A stretch of DNA of 49,507 nt from contig JAHJRX010000070.1 in NCBI GenBank assembly GCA_018830565.1, positions 1 to 49,507 on the forward strand, written 5' to 3'. Made by a program: the position numbers and the translations under genes. Positions 42,960 through 49,507 of the stretch are shown here, piece after piece. The notes beneath the pieces are model-generated. The model did no database searches. It worked only from the letters and a program-made list of their open reading frames with translations, and was not told the DNA's origin. The stretch is from a bacterium. Its GTDB lineage: Bacteria > UBA9089 > JAHJRX01. How positions within the stretch are numbered: position 1 is the first letter of the stretch; every line of letters starts with the position of its first letter.

Positions 42960-43289
42960 CTACTTTTCAATTACTTCCTGACACTTTTTACATATTCTTA
43001 CTTTTTTCCCGTTTCCCAAAAACTTTTTTCCTATCCTGGTAAGTTTACTACAATTAGGACAAATTACCATCACATTAGAAATATGGATGGGGGCATCAAT
43101 TTCAATAATACCACCTTGTGGATTCTTACCAGTAGGGCGAGAATGTTTCTTTTTTTGATTAACTCCTTCTATAATTACCTTACCCTTAGCTCTTAAAATC
43201 CTTAAAACCTTACCTTGTTTCCCTTTGTCTTTTCCGGTAATTACAGCTACCTGATCATTTTTTTTGACATTTAAACTAAATCCAAGCAT
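42960..43289 (-). CDS. rplX: 50S ribosomal protein L24 with zinc-ribbon C-terminus
   Basis: L24 is an early 50S assembly initiator near the exit tunnel. The 109-residue protein has the KOW motif [21 protein letters not shown] and [10 protein letters not shown]. The C-terminal part has two Cys pairs, CPNC and CKKC, seen in many bacterial L24 proteins and probably zinc-binding. It abuts rplE. Its upstream spacer holds dispersed-repeat copy B, whose edge offers a possible internal promoter. Confidence 0.98.
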   Translation of the reverse strand: MLGFSLNVKKNDQVAVITGKDKGKQGKVLRILRAKGKVIIEGVNQKKKHSRPTGKNPQGGIIEIDAPIHISNVMVICPNCSKLTRIGKKFLGNGKKVRICKKCQEVIEK

Positions 43290-43362
43290 AACCTTTTAAA
43301 TCTCTTTCTTTATCGGAATAAAAATTAAAAATACTTTTAATAACCTCTTAGTATAAATAATT

Positions 43363-43372
43363 CTTTATAGCA
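43363..43372 (-). promoter_or_regulatory. Possible internal promoter upstream of rplX
   Basis: On the minus strand TGCTATAAAG is an extended -10-like element at the outer end of dispersed-repeat copy B. It corresponds exactly to the TGCTATAAT of copy A. It would start transcription near 43356, about 65 bp before rplX, inside the ribosomal protein cluster. Confidence 0.5.
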
Positions 43373-43373
43373 C

Positions 43374-43467
43374 CTATTAATGAAAATTTAACTTAGAGCA
43401 AATCAACTCTAATGAGTTTATCTTTCATTGCTCGGTATTACTTCCTATGTCTAATTTTCGTTAACAA
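43374..43467. repeat. Dispersed inverted repeat, full copy B
   Basis: The left arm 43374-43397 and the right arm 43444-43467 pair at about 17 of 24 positions. The loop shares GAGTTTATCTTT and GCTCGGTATTA with copy A and has about 10 extra bases. Outside the arms the similarity to copy A continues (TTATAGCA on the left, TTTTTAGATTA on the right). It lies between rplN and rplX. Confidence 0.85.
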
Positions 43468-43484
43468 CTACTCCCATTTTTAGA

Positions 43485-43853
43485 TTATACTACCTCAGGA
43501 GCCAAAGTAACAATTTTTAAAAATTGCTTTTCTCGTAATTCTCTGGCTACCGGCCCAAAAACTCTTGTTCCTCTGGGTTCTTTCTGGTCATCAATAATCA
43601 CTCCGGCGTTATCATCAAATCTTATATAAGAACCATCTTTTCGTTTAGTTTCTTTGGTTGTTCTAACCACTACTGCCTTAACGACATCTCCTTTTTTTAT
43701 AGGGGCATTAGGAGTAGCCTCTTTTACTGAAGCTACAATAATATCTCCCACTCTAGCATAACGAGCTTTACTTCCTTTTAAAACCTTAATACACATAATC
43801 TTTTTAGCGCCTGAGTTATCTGCTACTTCTAAATATGTCTGCTGTTGAATCAT
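43485..43853 (-). CDS. rplN: 50S ribosomal protein L14
   Basis: L14 lies at the subunit interface and forms bridge B8. The 122-residue protein begins [20 protein letters not shown]. It has [27 protein letters not shown]-type residues and ends with the [22 protein letters not shown] signature. It follows rpsQ by 36 bp and is followed by a 195-bp spacer with the dispersed repeat. Confidence 0.99.
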   Translation of the reverse strand: MIQQQTYLEVADNSGAKKIMCIKVLKGSKARYARVGDIIVASVKEATPNAPIKKGDVVKAVVVRTTKETKRKDGSYIRFDDNAGVIIDDQKEPRGTRVFGPVARELREKQFLKIVTLAPEVV

Positions 43854-43889
43854 TTAATCCTCAATTATATAAGAATACTATCTTACTCT

Positions 43890-44138
43890 TTAACTTACAA
43901 TCTCCACTACTCTCCACCGTTTAGTTTTAGAAAGAGGACGAGTCTCCATAATCTTTACTCGATCACCAATCTTGCATTTATTTTCTTCATCATGAGCATA
44001 AAACTTAGAACTCTTACGAACATATTTCTTATAGAGAGGATCCTTTACCAATCTCTTTATTTTAACTACTACAGTCTTATCCATCTTATCGCTAATTACC
44101 TCTCCAGTTTTAACTTTTTTCTGACCTCTTTCTTTCAT
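43890..44138 (-). CDS. rpsQ: 30S ribosomal protein S17
   Basis: The 82-residue OB-fold protein shows [20 protein letters not shown], a Lys-rich [15 protein letters not shown] and the signature [20 protein letters not shown]. It binds 16S rRNA during early 30S assembly. It follows rpmC by 11 bp. The length is typical. Confidence 0.98.
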   Translation of the reverse strand: MKERGQKKVKTGEVISDKMDKTVVVKIKRLVKDPLYKKYVRKSSKFYAHDEENKCKIGDRVKIMETRPLSKTKRWRVVEIVS

Positions 44139-44149
44139 CTTTCTTTCCT

Positions 44150-44341
44150 TTACTTAATACTATTTTCTCTCAATTTTGTATTTACAGCAGCAATCATTCT
44201 TTTCACCAAGCGCATCCTTAATGGATTATCTAATTTTTTTGAACTAGACTGCACTCTTAGATTTAAAAATTCTTCTTTTAAGTCGACCTTTTTTTGCTTT
44301 AATTCTTCTAAAGAAAGCTCTCTTAATTCTTTAAACTTCAC
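44150..44341 (-). CDS. rpmC: 50S ribosomal protein L29
   Basis: The 63-residue two-helix protein begins [20 protein letters not shown] and has ELFNLR-like [20 protein letters not shown]. It lies by the exit tunnel and forms part of the docking area for SRP and trigger factor. Its start overlaps the rplP end by 4 bases. Confidence 0.98.
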   Translation of the reverse strand: MKFKELRELSLEELKQKKVDLKEEFLNLRVQSSSKKLDNPLRMRLVKRMIAAVNTKLRENSIK

Positions 44342-44757
44342 ACTAGCCCTCTTTCTCGAGAAACAAATTTTGTCTTAATAGGTAACTTATAAGAAGTTAA
44401 CCTCATTGCTTCTTTAGCCACTTCTTTAGAAACTCCCGACAATTCAAAAAGCATGCGACCAGGCCTTACTACCGCTACCCAAAACTCAGGAGACCCCTTT
44501 CCTTTTCCCATACGAGTTTCAGCTGGTTTTTTAGTTACTGGCTTATCTGGAAATACTCTAATCCAAATCTTCCCTCCTCTTTTAATATGACGAGTCATAG
44601 CAATTCGCGCTGCTTCTATCTGACGAGCAGTAATCCAAGCTGGTTCCAAAGCTTGTAAGCCATATTCTCCAAAATTAATGGCACAACCAGAAAGACTTTT
44701 TCCTTTCATTCTACCTCTGTGAAGTTTTCGATACTTCACTCTTTTAGGCATTAACAT
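44338..44757 (-). CDS. rplP: 50S ribosomal protein L16
   Basis: L16 shapes the A-site tRNA pocket. The 139-residue protein begins [20 protein letters not shown]. It has [25 protein letters not shown]-type residues and [20 protein letters not shown], the universal signature. It overlaps rpsC by one base and rpmC by four. Confidence 0.99.
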   Translation of the reverse strand: MLMPKRVKYRKLHRGRMKGKSLSGCAINFGEYGLQALEPAWITARQIEAARIAMTRHIKRGGKIWIRVFPDKPVTKKPAETRMGKGKGSPEFWVAVVRPGRMLFELSGVSKEVAKEAMRLTSYKLPIKTKFVSRERGLV

Positions 44758-45575
44758 TATACTTTCACTTCCTCTTCTTGACTTTCTTCTTCCTCAATCT
44801 CTTCAATAGTCTCTTTAATTATTTCTTCCTGCTTATCTTCCTTATCTTCTAAGTCTTCCACCTTTTCTTTGTTTGTTTCTTTTTCCACTAACTTTTGTAA
44901 CTTACTTTCTTCTTGGCTTTCTAATTCCTCTAACTTTACCTTCTTTTCTTTTAAAATAATTTCACCTTTAAATATCCAAACCTTAACACCTACTTGTCCA
45001 TAAGTGGTAGTAGCCTCACTAAACCCATAATCAATATCAGCTCTTATGGTATGGAGAGGCAACCTCCCTTCTCGATACCATTCAGTCCGGGCAATGGCTG
45101 CACCCCCTAATCTACCTGAACACATCACCTTTATTCCTAAAGCACCTGCTTTTAAGGCAGCCGTTATTGCTCTCTTCATAGCTCTCTTATAAGATACTCT
45201 TTTCACAAGTTGTTGAGCAATAACTTGTGAAACTACCATCGCCTCTAACTCCGCCTTCTTAATCTCAACTACATCTAAAGTTATTTCTTTACTACTTAGG
45301 CTTTCTAACTCCTTTTTTAATTTCTCTATCTCACTCCCACTTCGCCCAATAACAACTCCCGGACGAGCAGTATGAATAACTACCCTTAACTTTTGCCCAC
45401 TTCTTTCTAAAATAACCTTAGAAATATTAGCAGTTTTAAGTCTTTCTTCTACCTTCCTTCTAATCCTTAAATCTTCCTGCAAAGCTTCCGTATAACCTTT
45501 TTTAAGGCACCATTTTGATTGCCAGTCATAAATATAACCTACTCGAAATCCATAAGGATGAACCTTTTGCCCCAT
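44757..45575 (-). CDS. rpsC: 30S ribosomal protein S3 with long acidic C-terminal tail
   Basis: S3 lines the mRNA entry channel. The protein has the KH domain with [16 protein letters not shown] (about residues 72-87) and the C-terminal S3 domain with [20 protein letters not shown] and [21 protein letters not shown]. At 272 residues it is longer than the common 210-240. About 60 extra C-terminal residues are almost entirely Glu, Lys, Asp and Gln and probably helical or disordered. It follows rplV, but an enlarged spacer of 181 bp made of duplicated rplV tails separates them. Confidence 0.98.
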   Translation of the reverse strand: MGQKVHPYGFRVGYIYDWQSKWCLKKGYTEALQEDLRIRRKVEERLKTANISKVILERSGQKLRVVIHTARPGVVIGRSGSEIEKLKKELESLSSKEITLDVVEIKKAELEAMVVSQVIAQQLVKRVSYKRAMKRAITAALKAGALGIKVMCSGRLGGAAIARTEWYREGRLPLHTIRADIDYGFSEATTTYGQVGVKVWIFKGEIILKEKKVKLEELESQEESKLQKLVEKETNKEKVEDLEDKEDKQEEIIKETIEEIEEEESQEEEVKV

Positions 45576-45598
45576 AATTAATCTTCCTTTTCTTAATC

Positions 45599-45780
45599 TT
45601 CTAAAACTACCGTAACTACCATAACATGATCAATTATTTTAAGAAGACCTTCTTCCCACTTTAACTTCCTTTTTTTAATCTTCTAAAACTACCGTAACTA
45701 CCATAACATGATCAATTATTTTAAGAAGACCTTCTTCCCACTTTAACTTCCTTTTTTTAATCTTCTAAAACTACCGTAAT
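45599..45780. repeat. 82-bp tandem repeat of the rplV gene tail (two orphan units plus gene end)
   Basis: TTCTAAAACTACCGTAA starts at 45599, 45681 and 45763, an exact 82-bp period. The third occurrence is the true end of rplV (stop at 45757-45759). The two orphans carry the codons for TVVLED and a stop and are essentially identical to each other. Each unit includes a small palindrome AAGAAGACCTTCTT. The array fills the rplV-rpsC spacer. Confidence 0.95.
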
Positions 45781-46089
45781 ATGGCTTGTTCTTTTTAAGA
45801 TTCTATTAGCTCTACCCATAGCTCGAGGTTGAATCCTCTTAATCATTGGTCCCCCATCAGCATAGCACAATTTTATCCGCATATTATTTACATCTACTTC
45901 CTTTCTTTTATTAGCAGCATTAAAAGAAGCAGACTTTAATACTTTAGCCAATAAGTAAGCGGCCTTCTTAGGAGTATATTTTAAGATATTAGTTGCCTCT
46001 CTTACTTTTTTGCCTTTGATTAAATCAATAACCTGCCTTACCTTTCTAGGAGATATTCTTATATATTTACCTATGGCTTTGGCTTCCAC
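45757..46089 (-). CDS. rplV: 50S ribosomal protein L22
   Basis: L22 lines the peptide exit tunnel with its long beta hairpin. The 110-residue protein shows YIRISPRKVRQVIDLIKGK and the tunnel loop RIQPRAMGRANRILKRTSHIT. It ends TVVLED. The start is GTG with GAGGAAGG about 8 nt upstream. Its last codons are duplicated twice downstream, pushing rpsC away. Confidence 0.98.
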   Translation of the reverse strand: MEAKAIGKYIRISPRKVRQVIDLIKGKKVREATNILKYTPKKAAYLLAKVLKSASFNAANKRKEVDVNNMRIKLCYADGGPMIKRIQPRAMGRANRILKRTSHITVVLED

Positions 46090-46104
46090 GTTTTTATACC
46101 TTCC

Positions 46105-46386
46105 TCACTTTAGAGTAGTCTTTTTTTCAGATTTTTTATGTCCCCGAAAAGTCCGAGTATGAGAAAACTCTCCTAATTTATGACCCACCATATTCTCCGT
46201 AATAAAGACGGGAATAAACTTTTTGCCATTATGAACTGCAAACGTATAACTTATCATCTCTGGAAAGATGGTGGATCTTCGAGACCAAGTCTTTATTACC
46301 TTCTTCTCTCCTGCCTTAGACATATCTTCAACCTTCTTTAATAATTTCACATCTGCATAAGGTCCTTTTTTCAGCGATCTACCCAT
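46105..46386 (-). CDS. rpsS: 30S ribosomal protein S19
   Basis: The 93-residue protein begins [19 protein letters not shown]. It has [20 protein letters not shown] and the C-terminal signature [20 protein letters not shown]. It pairs with S13 in the 30S head. It follows rplB by 10 bp and precedes rplV. Confidence 0.99.
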   Translation of the reverse strand: MGRSLKKGPYADVKLLKKVEDMSKAGEKKVIKTWSRRSTIFPEMISYTFAVHNGKKFIPVFITENMVGHKLGEFSHTRTFRGHKKSEKKTTLK

Positions 46387-46396
46387 AATCTCCTCT

Positions 46397-47221
46397 TTAC
46401 TTCTTTCGTCGTTTAATAATCATCTTCTCGGTAGTCTTATTATTCCTAGTCTTATATCCTTTGGTAGGCTTTCCCCATGGCGTACAAGGATGCCTTCCTC
46501 CTGAACTCTTCCCTTCACCTCCACCCAAAGGATGATCTACGGGATTCATAGCTACACCTCTTACCGTAGGACGAATTCCTAAATGACGAGACCTACCAGC
46601 TTTTCCTATAGATATATTTTCATGATCTAAATTACCTACCTGCCCTATGGTAGCCATACAATTCAAATGCACCATTCTTACTTCTCCCGAAGGAAGTTTA
46701 ATATACCCGTAATTTCCTTCTTTAGCCATTACTTGGGCTACGCTACCTGCGCTTTTAGCTAATTGCCCCCCTTTTTTTTCTCTTAATTCTATATTATGAA
46801 TATTTGTACCAGTAGGAATACTTTTTAAAGGAAGAGCATTTCCTGCTTTTATTTCTACTTTTTCTCCTGCCACCACCACATCTCCTTTAATTAATCCTTC
46901 TGGGGCTAAGATATACCTCTTCTCTCCATCTAAGTAATTTAAAAGAGCAATATTAGCTGAACGATTAGGATCGTATTCAATTGAAACCACTTTAGCCGGG
47001 ATATCAAATTTATCTCGTTTGAAATCAATAACTCGATAAAGTCTTTTGTGTCTCCCCCCTTTATGCCAAATAGTAATTCGTCCTTTATTGTTTCTTCCGG
47101 CAGAGTATTTTACTACTTTTAACAAAGACCTTTCAGGTTTAGTCTTATCTAATCCTTTATTATCTACAGCCGACATTCCTCTTCGCCCAGGAGTAACTGG
47201 TTTATAATACTTTATACCCAT
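46397..47221 (-). CDS. rplB: 50S ribosomal protein L2
   Basis: L2 is needed for subunit joining and supports the peptidyl transferase centre. The 274-residue protein has [15 protein letters not shown] and [20 protein letters not shown]. The conserved C-terminal loop [12 protein letters not shown] carries the essential His, and [15 protein letters not shown] follows. A 206-bp spacer separates it from rplW, unusual in this cluster. Confidence 0.99.
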   Translation of the reverse strand: MGIKYYKPVTPGRRGMSAVDNKGLDKTKPERSLLKVVKYSAGRNNKGRITIWHKGGRHKRLYRVIDFKRDKFDIPAKVVSIEYDPNRSANIALLNYLDGEKRYILAPEGLIKGDVVVAGEKVEIKAGNALPLKSIPTGTNIHNIELREKKGGQLAKSAGSVAQVMAKEGNYGYIKLPSGEVRMVHLNCMATIGQVGNLDHENISIGKAGRSRHLGIRPTVRGVAMNPVDHPLGGGEGKSSGGRHPCTPWGKPTKGYKTRNNKTTEKMIIKRRKK

Positions 47222-47427
47222 CTTCTATCTTTACACTCCTAATTATACTTTACACTCTTGAAAATCAGTCGGTATTATTTCCTATGTCCGGTTTTCATTA
47301 ATAATTACTATATCTTCATAGTAACCGTGCTAAAGACTTATTAAATTGCAAATTTAGTATTTTAAATTTAAAACTTACAATTTGTAATGATAAATTTACA
47401 ATGAATAATCCCTTTTTTATATCTTTT
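47222..47427. other. Enlarged spacer between rplW and rplB
   Basis: This 206-bp A/T-rich interval holds a half copy of the dispersed repeat (47268-47304). It also holds several degenerate words such as AAATTTAGTATTTTAAATTT and a TTACACTC direct repeat. No gene or strong terminator was seen. Confidence 0.6.
47268..47304. repeat. Half copy (right arm) of the dispersed inverted repeat
   Basis: TCGGTATTATTTCCTATGTC and the following TTTTCATTAATAA match the loop end and right arm of copies A and B. The left arm is missing, so this is a remnant or an alternative half-unit. Confidence 0.75.
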
Positions 47428-47712
47428 TCATGCCCCTAAATTTATAACTTCACCTTCTTTTAAGGTAACTATTGCTTTTTTCCAATCTGAAGTCTTTCCT
47501 GCTTTATGTCTAATTCTTTTAAATTTTCCATATTGAATTAAGGTATTTACTTTTAATACTTTTACCTTAAAATAGTCCTCTATTGCTTTTTTAATCTCTA
47601 TCTTATTAGCTTTGATACTTACTTCAAAAACATACTTGTTTTCTTTTAATAAATCAGTAGCTTTCTCTGTAATAATAGGTTTGATAATTATTTTTTCTGT
47701 TTCAGATTTCAC
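47428..47712 (-). CDS. rplW: 50S ribosomal protein L23
   Basis: L23 sits at the exit tunnel and docks trigger factor and SRP. The 94-residue protein shows IIKPIITEKATDLLKENKYVF and the C-terminal GKTSDWKKAIVTLKEG. It overlaps the end of rplD by 4 bases. Confidence 0.98.
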   Translation of the reverse strand: MKSETEKIIIKPIITEKATDLLKENKYVFEVSIKANKIEIKKAIEDYFKVKVLKVNTLIQYGKFKRIRHKAGKTSDWKKAIVTLKEGEVINLGA

Positions 47713-48386
47713 TCTGGATACCCCTGAATTTTATCTAACGCCTTCTTAGTAAATAACATTTCTGGAAATAATAAAATTTCGTAGGCATTAAGATCGTTAA
47801 CTTTGATTACTTTTATTCCTTTAATATTTCGAAAAGGAACCACTACCCTTTCTTCTCCTTCTCCCACTACAATTAAAACTTTTTTTAGTCTTAAATTTAA
47901 ATTAGAAAGAATATTTGCGGCTTCTTTAGTTTTAAAACTTTCAAAGCTAAATTCATTAATAACTTTTATTTTCTGGTTTAAAATCTTATCTGATAAGGAC
48001 ATATATAAAGCTTTTTTCTTAACCTTGGCAGGTAACTTTCCGTAATAATCCTTAGGGAGGGGTCCAAAAACAGTCCCTCCTCCTCTCCAAAGAGGACTAC
48101 GAATACTACCCACTCGAGCTCTACCAGTTCCTTTTTGTTTCCACAACTTCCTTCCGCTTCCAGAAACTAACCCTCTTGTCTTACTTGAAGCCGTACCAAG
48201 GCGTCTGTTATTTAAATAGCCTTTTATTACCTCATGTAAAACAGGTATAACCACTTTATGATTAAAGACTTCCTCGATTAAACTCACCTTTTCTGTTACT
48301 TCACCTTTATTATTCAAAACTTCAACAGAAAACCCTACTCTCTTCTCTTGAATTTCACTTTTATTATTTAAGACTTCAACTTCCAA
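47709..48386 (-). CDS. rplD: 50S ribosomal protein L4 with duplicated N-terminus
   Basis: L4 lines the exit tunnel and in some bacteria represses the S10 operon. The 225-residue protein has the conserved GRRLGTASSKTRGLV-type segment RRLGTASSKTRGLVSGSGRK followed by LWKQKGTGRARVGSIRSPLWRGGG. The N-terminus contains VEVLNNKSEIQEK and again VEVLNNKGEVTEK, an 18-residue (54-bp) tandem duplication that lengthens it. The start is TTG with GGAGAAG upstream. Confidence 0.97.
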   Translation of the reverse strand: MEVEVLNNKSEIQEKRVGFSVEVLNNKGEVTEKVSLIEEVFNHKVVIPVLHEVIKGYLNNRRLGTASSKTRGLVSGSGRKLWKQKGTGRARVGSIRSPLWRGGGTVFGPLPKDYYGKLPAKVKKKALYMSLSDKILNQKIKVINEFSFESFKTKEAANILSNLNLRLKKVLIVVGEGEERVVVPFRNIKGIKVIKVNDLNAYEILLFPEMLFTKKALDKIQGYPE

Positions 48387-48424
48387 AATCTTCTCCTTAG
48401 AAAACTTAACCTTATCTTAAAATC

Positions 48425-49054
48425 TCAAATTTCTTTATATCTCTTTATCTCCACTAATCCATTGGCATTTCCTGGAACTGCTCCTCTTACCAAGACTAAA
48501 TTTTTCTCCAAGTTAACCTTTATTACTTTAAGTTTAGTTACGGTAAACCTTTTTCCTCCTTTTCTTCCAGGAAGCTTAGTACCTTTAAAGACTCTAGAAG
48601 GATCAGAACTACCTTGTCCAATAGAACCTGGAGCTCGATGAAACATAGAACCATGAGAAGCCTTTCCTCCTTTGAATCCCCAACGTTTAACTACTCCCGT
48701 AAAACCTTTTCCTTTGGTCGTTCCAGTTATATTAACTATTTCTCCTTCTTTAAAAAGATCTACCTTTACTTCTTGACCTACTTCATAATTACTTAAATCT
48801 GCCATCCTAAATTCACGTAAGTGTCTAAGTAAACCTACCTTAGCTTTCTTCAGATGACCTATTTTAGGCTTATTAAGTAATTTTTCTTTGGTCTCTTCAT
48901 ATCCTAATTGGACAGCATTATATCCATCATCATCCATAGTCTTCTTTTGAACCACATAGCAAGGTCCTACTTTTATTACCGTGACAGGAACCATCTCACC
49001 TTGCTCGATAAATATATGTGTCATCCCTATCTTTCTTCCTAACAAACCAATCAT
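48425..49054 (-). CDS. rplC: 50S ribosomal protein L3
   Basis: L3 is an assembly initiator whose long finger reaches the peptidyl transferase centre. The 209-residue protein begins MIGLLGRKIGMTHIF. It has GKGFTGVVKRWGFKGG and the central finger FHRAPGSIGQGSSDPSRVFK, which carries the Gln that is methylated in E. coli. The C-terminus is VRGAVPGNANGLVEI. It lies 20 bp after rpsJ. Confidence 0.99.
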   Translation of the reverse strand: MIGLLGRKIGMTHIFIEQGEMVPVTVIKVGPCYVVQKKTMDDDGYNAVQLGYEETKEKLLNKPKIGHLKKAKVGLLRHLREFRMADLSNYEVGQEVKVDLFKEGEIVNITGTTKGKGFTGVVKRWGFKGGKASHGSMFHRAPGSIGQGSSDPSRVFKGTKLPGRKGGKRFTVTKLKVIKVNLEKNLVLVRGAVPGNANGLVEIKRYKEI

Positions 49055-49074
49055 CTTCTCATCCTTAACCTTTT

Positions 49075-49380
49075 TTAAATCTTTATCTCTGCTTCAATCC
49101 CTGAAGATAATTCTAATTTCATAAGAGCATTTATAGTATCCATAGTAGGTTCAAGAATATCTATCAATCTTTTATGCACCCTCATCTCAAACTGCTCTCT
49201 AGATTTCTTATCTACATGCGGAGATCTAAGTACCGTATATCGGCTTATTTCAGTTGGCAAAGGGATAGCCCCTACTACTTTACTGCCACTTCGCTTTACT
49301 GTCTTAATAATATCCTTTATTGATTGATCTAATAACCGAGAATCATACGAACTTAACTTTATTCTAATTTTTTGAGACAT
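49075..49380 (-). CDS. rpsJ: 30S ribosomal protein S10
   Basis: S10 (NusE) is a 30S head protein that also joins antitermination complexes with NusB and links RNA polymerase to the ribosome through NusG. The 101-residue protein contains [27 protein letters not shown] and [20 protein letters not shown]. It heads the S10-spc-alpha cluster, directly after tuf, as in many bacteria. Confidence 0.99.
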   Translation of the reverse strand: MSQKIRIKLSSYDSRLLDQSIKDIIKTVKRSGSKVVGAIPLPTEISRYTVLRSPHVDKKSREQFEMRVHKRLIDILEPTMDTINALMKLELSSGIEAEIKI

Positions 49381-49392
49381 CTTCTCCTCTAA

Positions 49393-49507
49393 CTACTCTA
49401 TTATCTCTGTAATCACTCCTGCCCCTATTGTTCTTCCACCTTCACGAATGGCAAAGCGAAGCTCTTTTTCCATAGCAATAGGAGTAATTAATTCAGCGGT
49501 CATATTA
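49393..49507 (-). CDS. tuf: Elongation factor Tu, C-terminal fragment (cut by window edge)
   Basis: The last 37 complete codons before the stop at 49393-49395 translate to [20 protein letters not shown], then [17 protein letters not shown]. This is the universal C-terminus of EF-Tu domain 3. The rest of the gene lies beyond the right edge. It ends 12 bp before the rpsJ start, consistent with the usual str/S10 junction. Confidence 0.97.
   Translation of the reverse strand, partial: NMTAELITPIAMEKELRFAIREGGRTIGAGVITEIIE

Noticed and set aside
43845-44378. 177-residue plus-strand open frame
   Set aside because: It lies antisense to rpsQ and rpmC, has low-complexity composition (Leu, Phe, Ser, Ile) and no recognisable motif. 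It is a shadow of the ribosomal genes.

Overview
This is an AT-rich window (roughly one third G+C by eye). Every gene I can support lies on the minus strand, so transcription runs from the right edge to the left. The organism is a diderm bacterium, because the window carries BamA, a SurA-like chaperone and a TamB-like protein. It also makes peptidoglycan (PBP1A, GlmS, GlmM), c-di-AMP (CdaA/CdaR), folate (FolE, FolP) and PLP (PdxA, PdxJ). Gene order and composition would fit a low-GC uncultured lineage such as Aerophobota, Atribacterota or Omnitrophota, but nothing here fixes the phylum.

Right part (about 33.4-49.5 kb): one long S10-spc-alpha cluster in canonical order, from the 3' end of EF-Tu (tuf) through rpsJ, rplC, rplD, rplW, rplB, rpsS, rplV, rpsC, rplP, rpmC, rpsQ, rplN, rplX, rplE, rpsN, rpsH, rplF, rplR, rpsE, rpmD, rplO, secY, adk, map, infA, rpmJ, rpsM, rpsK, rpsD and rpoA to rplQ. 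A good intrinsic terminator at about 33.46 kb closes it. rpmJ is short and was located by translating the infA-rpsM gap.

Middle (about 18-33.4 kb): truA, a mannose-6-phosphate-isomerase-type cupin, a secreted NHL-repeat protein with a possible attenuator in its leader, and a small PGPGW membrane protein of different base composition. An outer-membrane biogenesis block follows (tamB-like, bamA, surA-like), then pdxA and rsmA.

Left part (0-18 kb): a sugar-nucleotide, cell-wall, c-di-AMP and cofactor cluster. It holds a fused nucleotidyltransferase with a degenerate mutase domain, a phosphohexomutase, folE, folP, cdaA, a one-domain cdaR-like gene, glmM, a GT2 glycosyltransferase, a short MetE-like protein, pdxJ, glmS, a hexapeptide acyltransferase, a FlaA1/CapD-type dehydratase and PBP1A.

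The genes are ordinary. The unusual signal is in the spacers and repeats. (1) Five genes (PBP1A, cdaA, the nucleotidyltransferase, pdxA, rplV) have their 3' tail plus stop codon tandemly duplicated into the downstream spacer, with unit lengths of 81-97 bp. (2) A dispersed imperfect inverted repeat of about 85-95 bp occurs as two full and two half copies; its left end carries an outward-facing extended -10 promoter pointing at the next gene. (3) Tandem duplications also occur inside genes (five 60-bp units in tamB, 42 bp in bamA, one NHL repeat, the start regions of rplD and folE). (4) The PBP1A membrane anchor is encoded upstream of the first canonical start codon. No rRNA, tRNA, CRISPR array or complete insertion sequence was seen.
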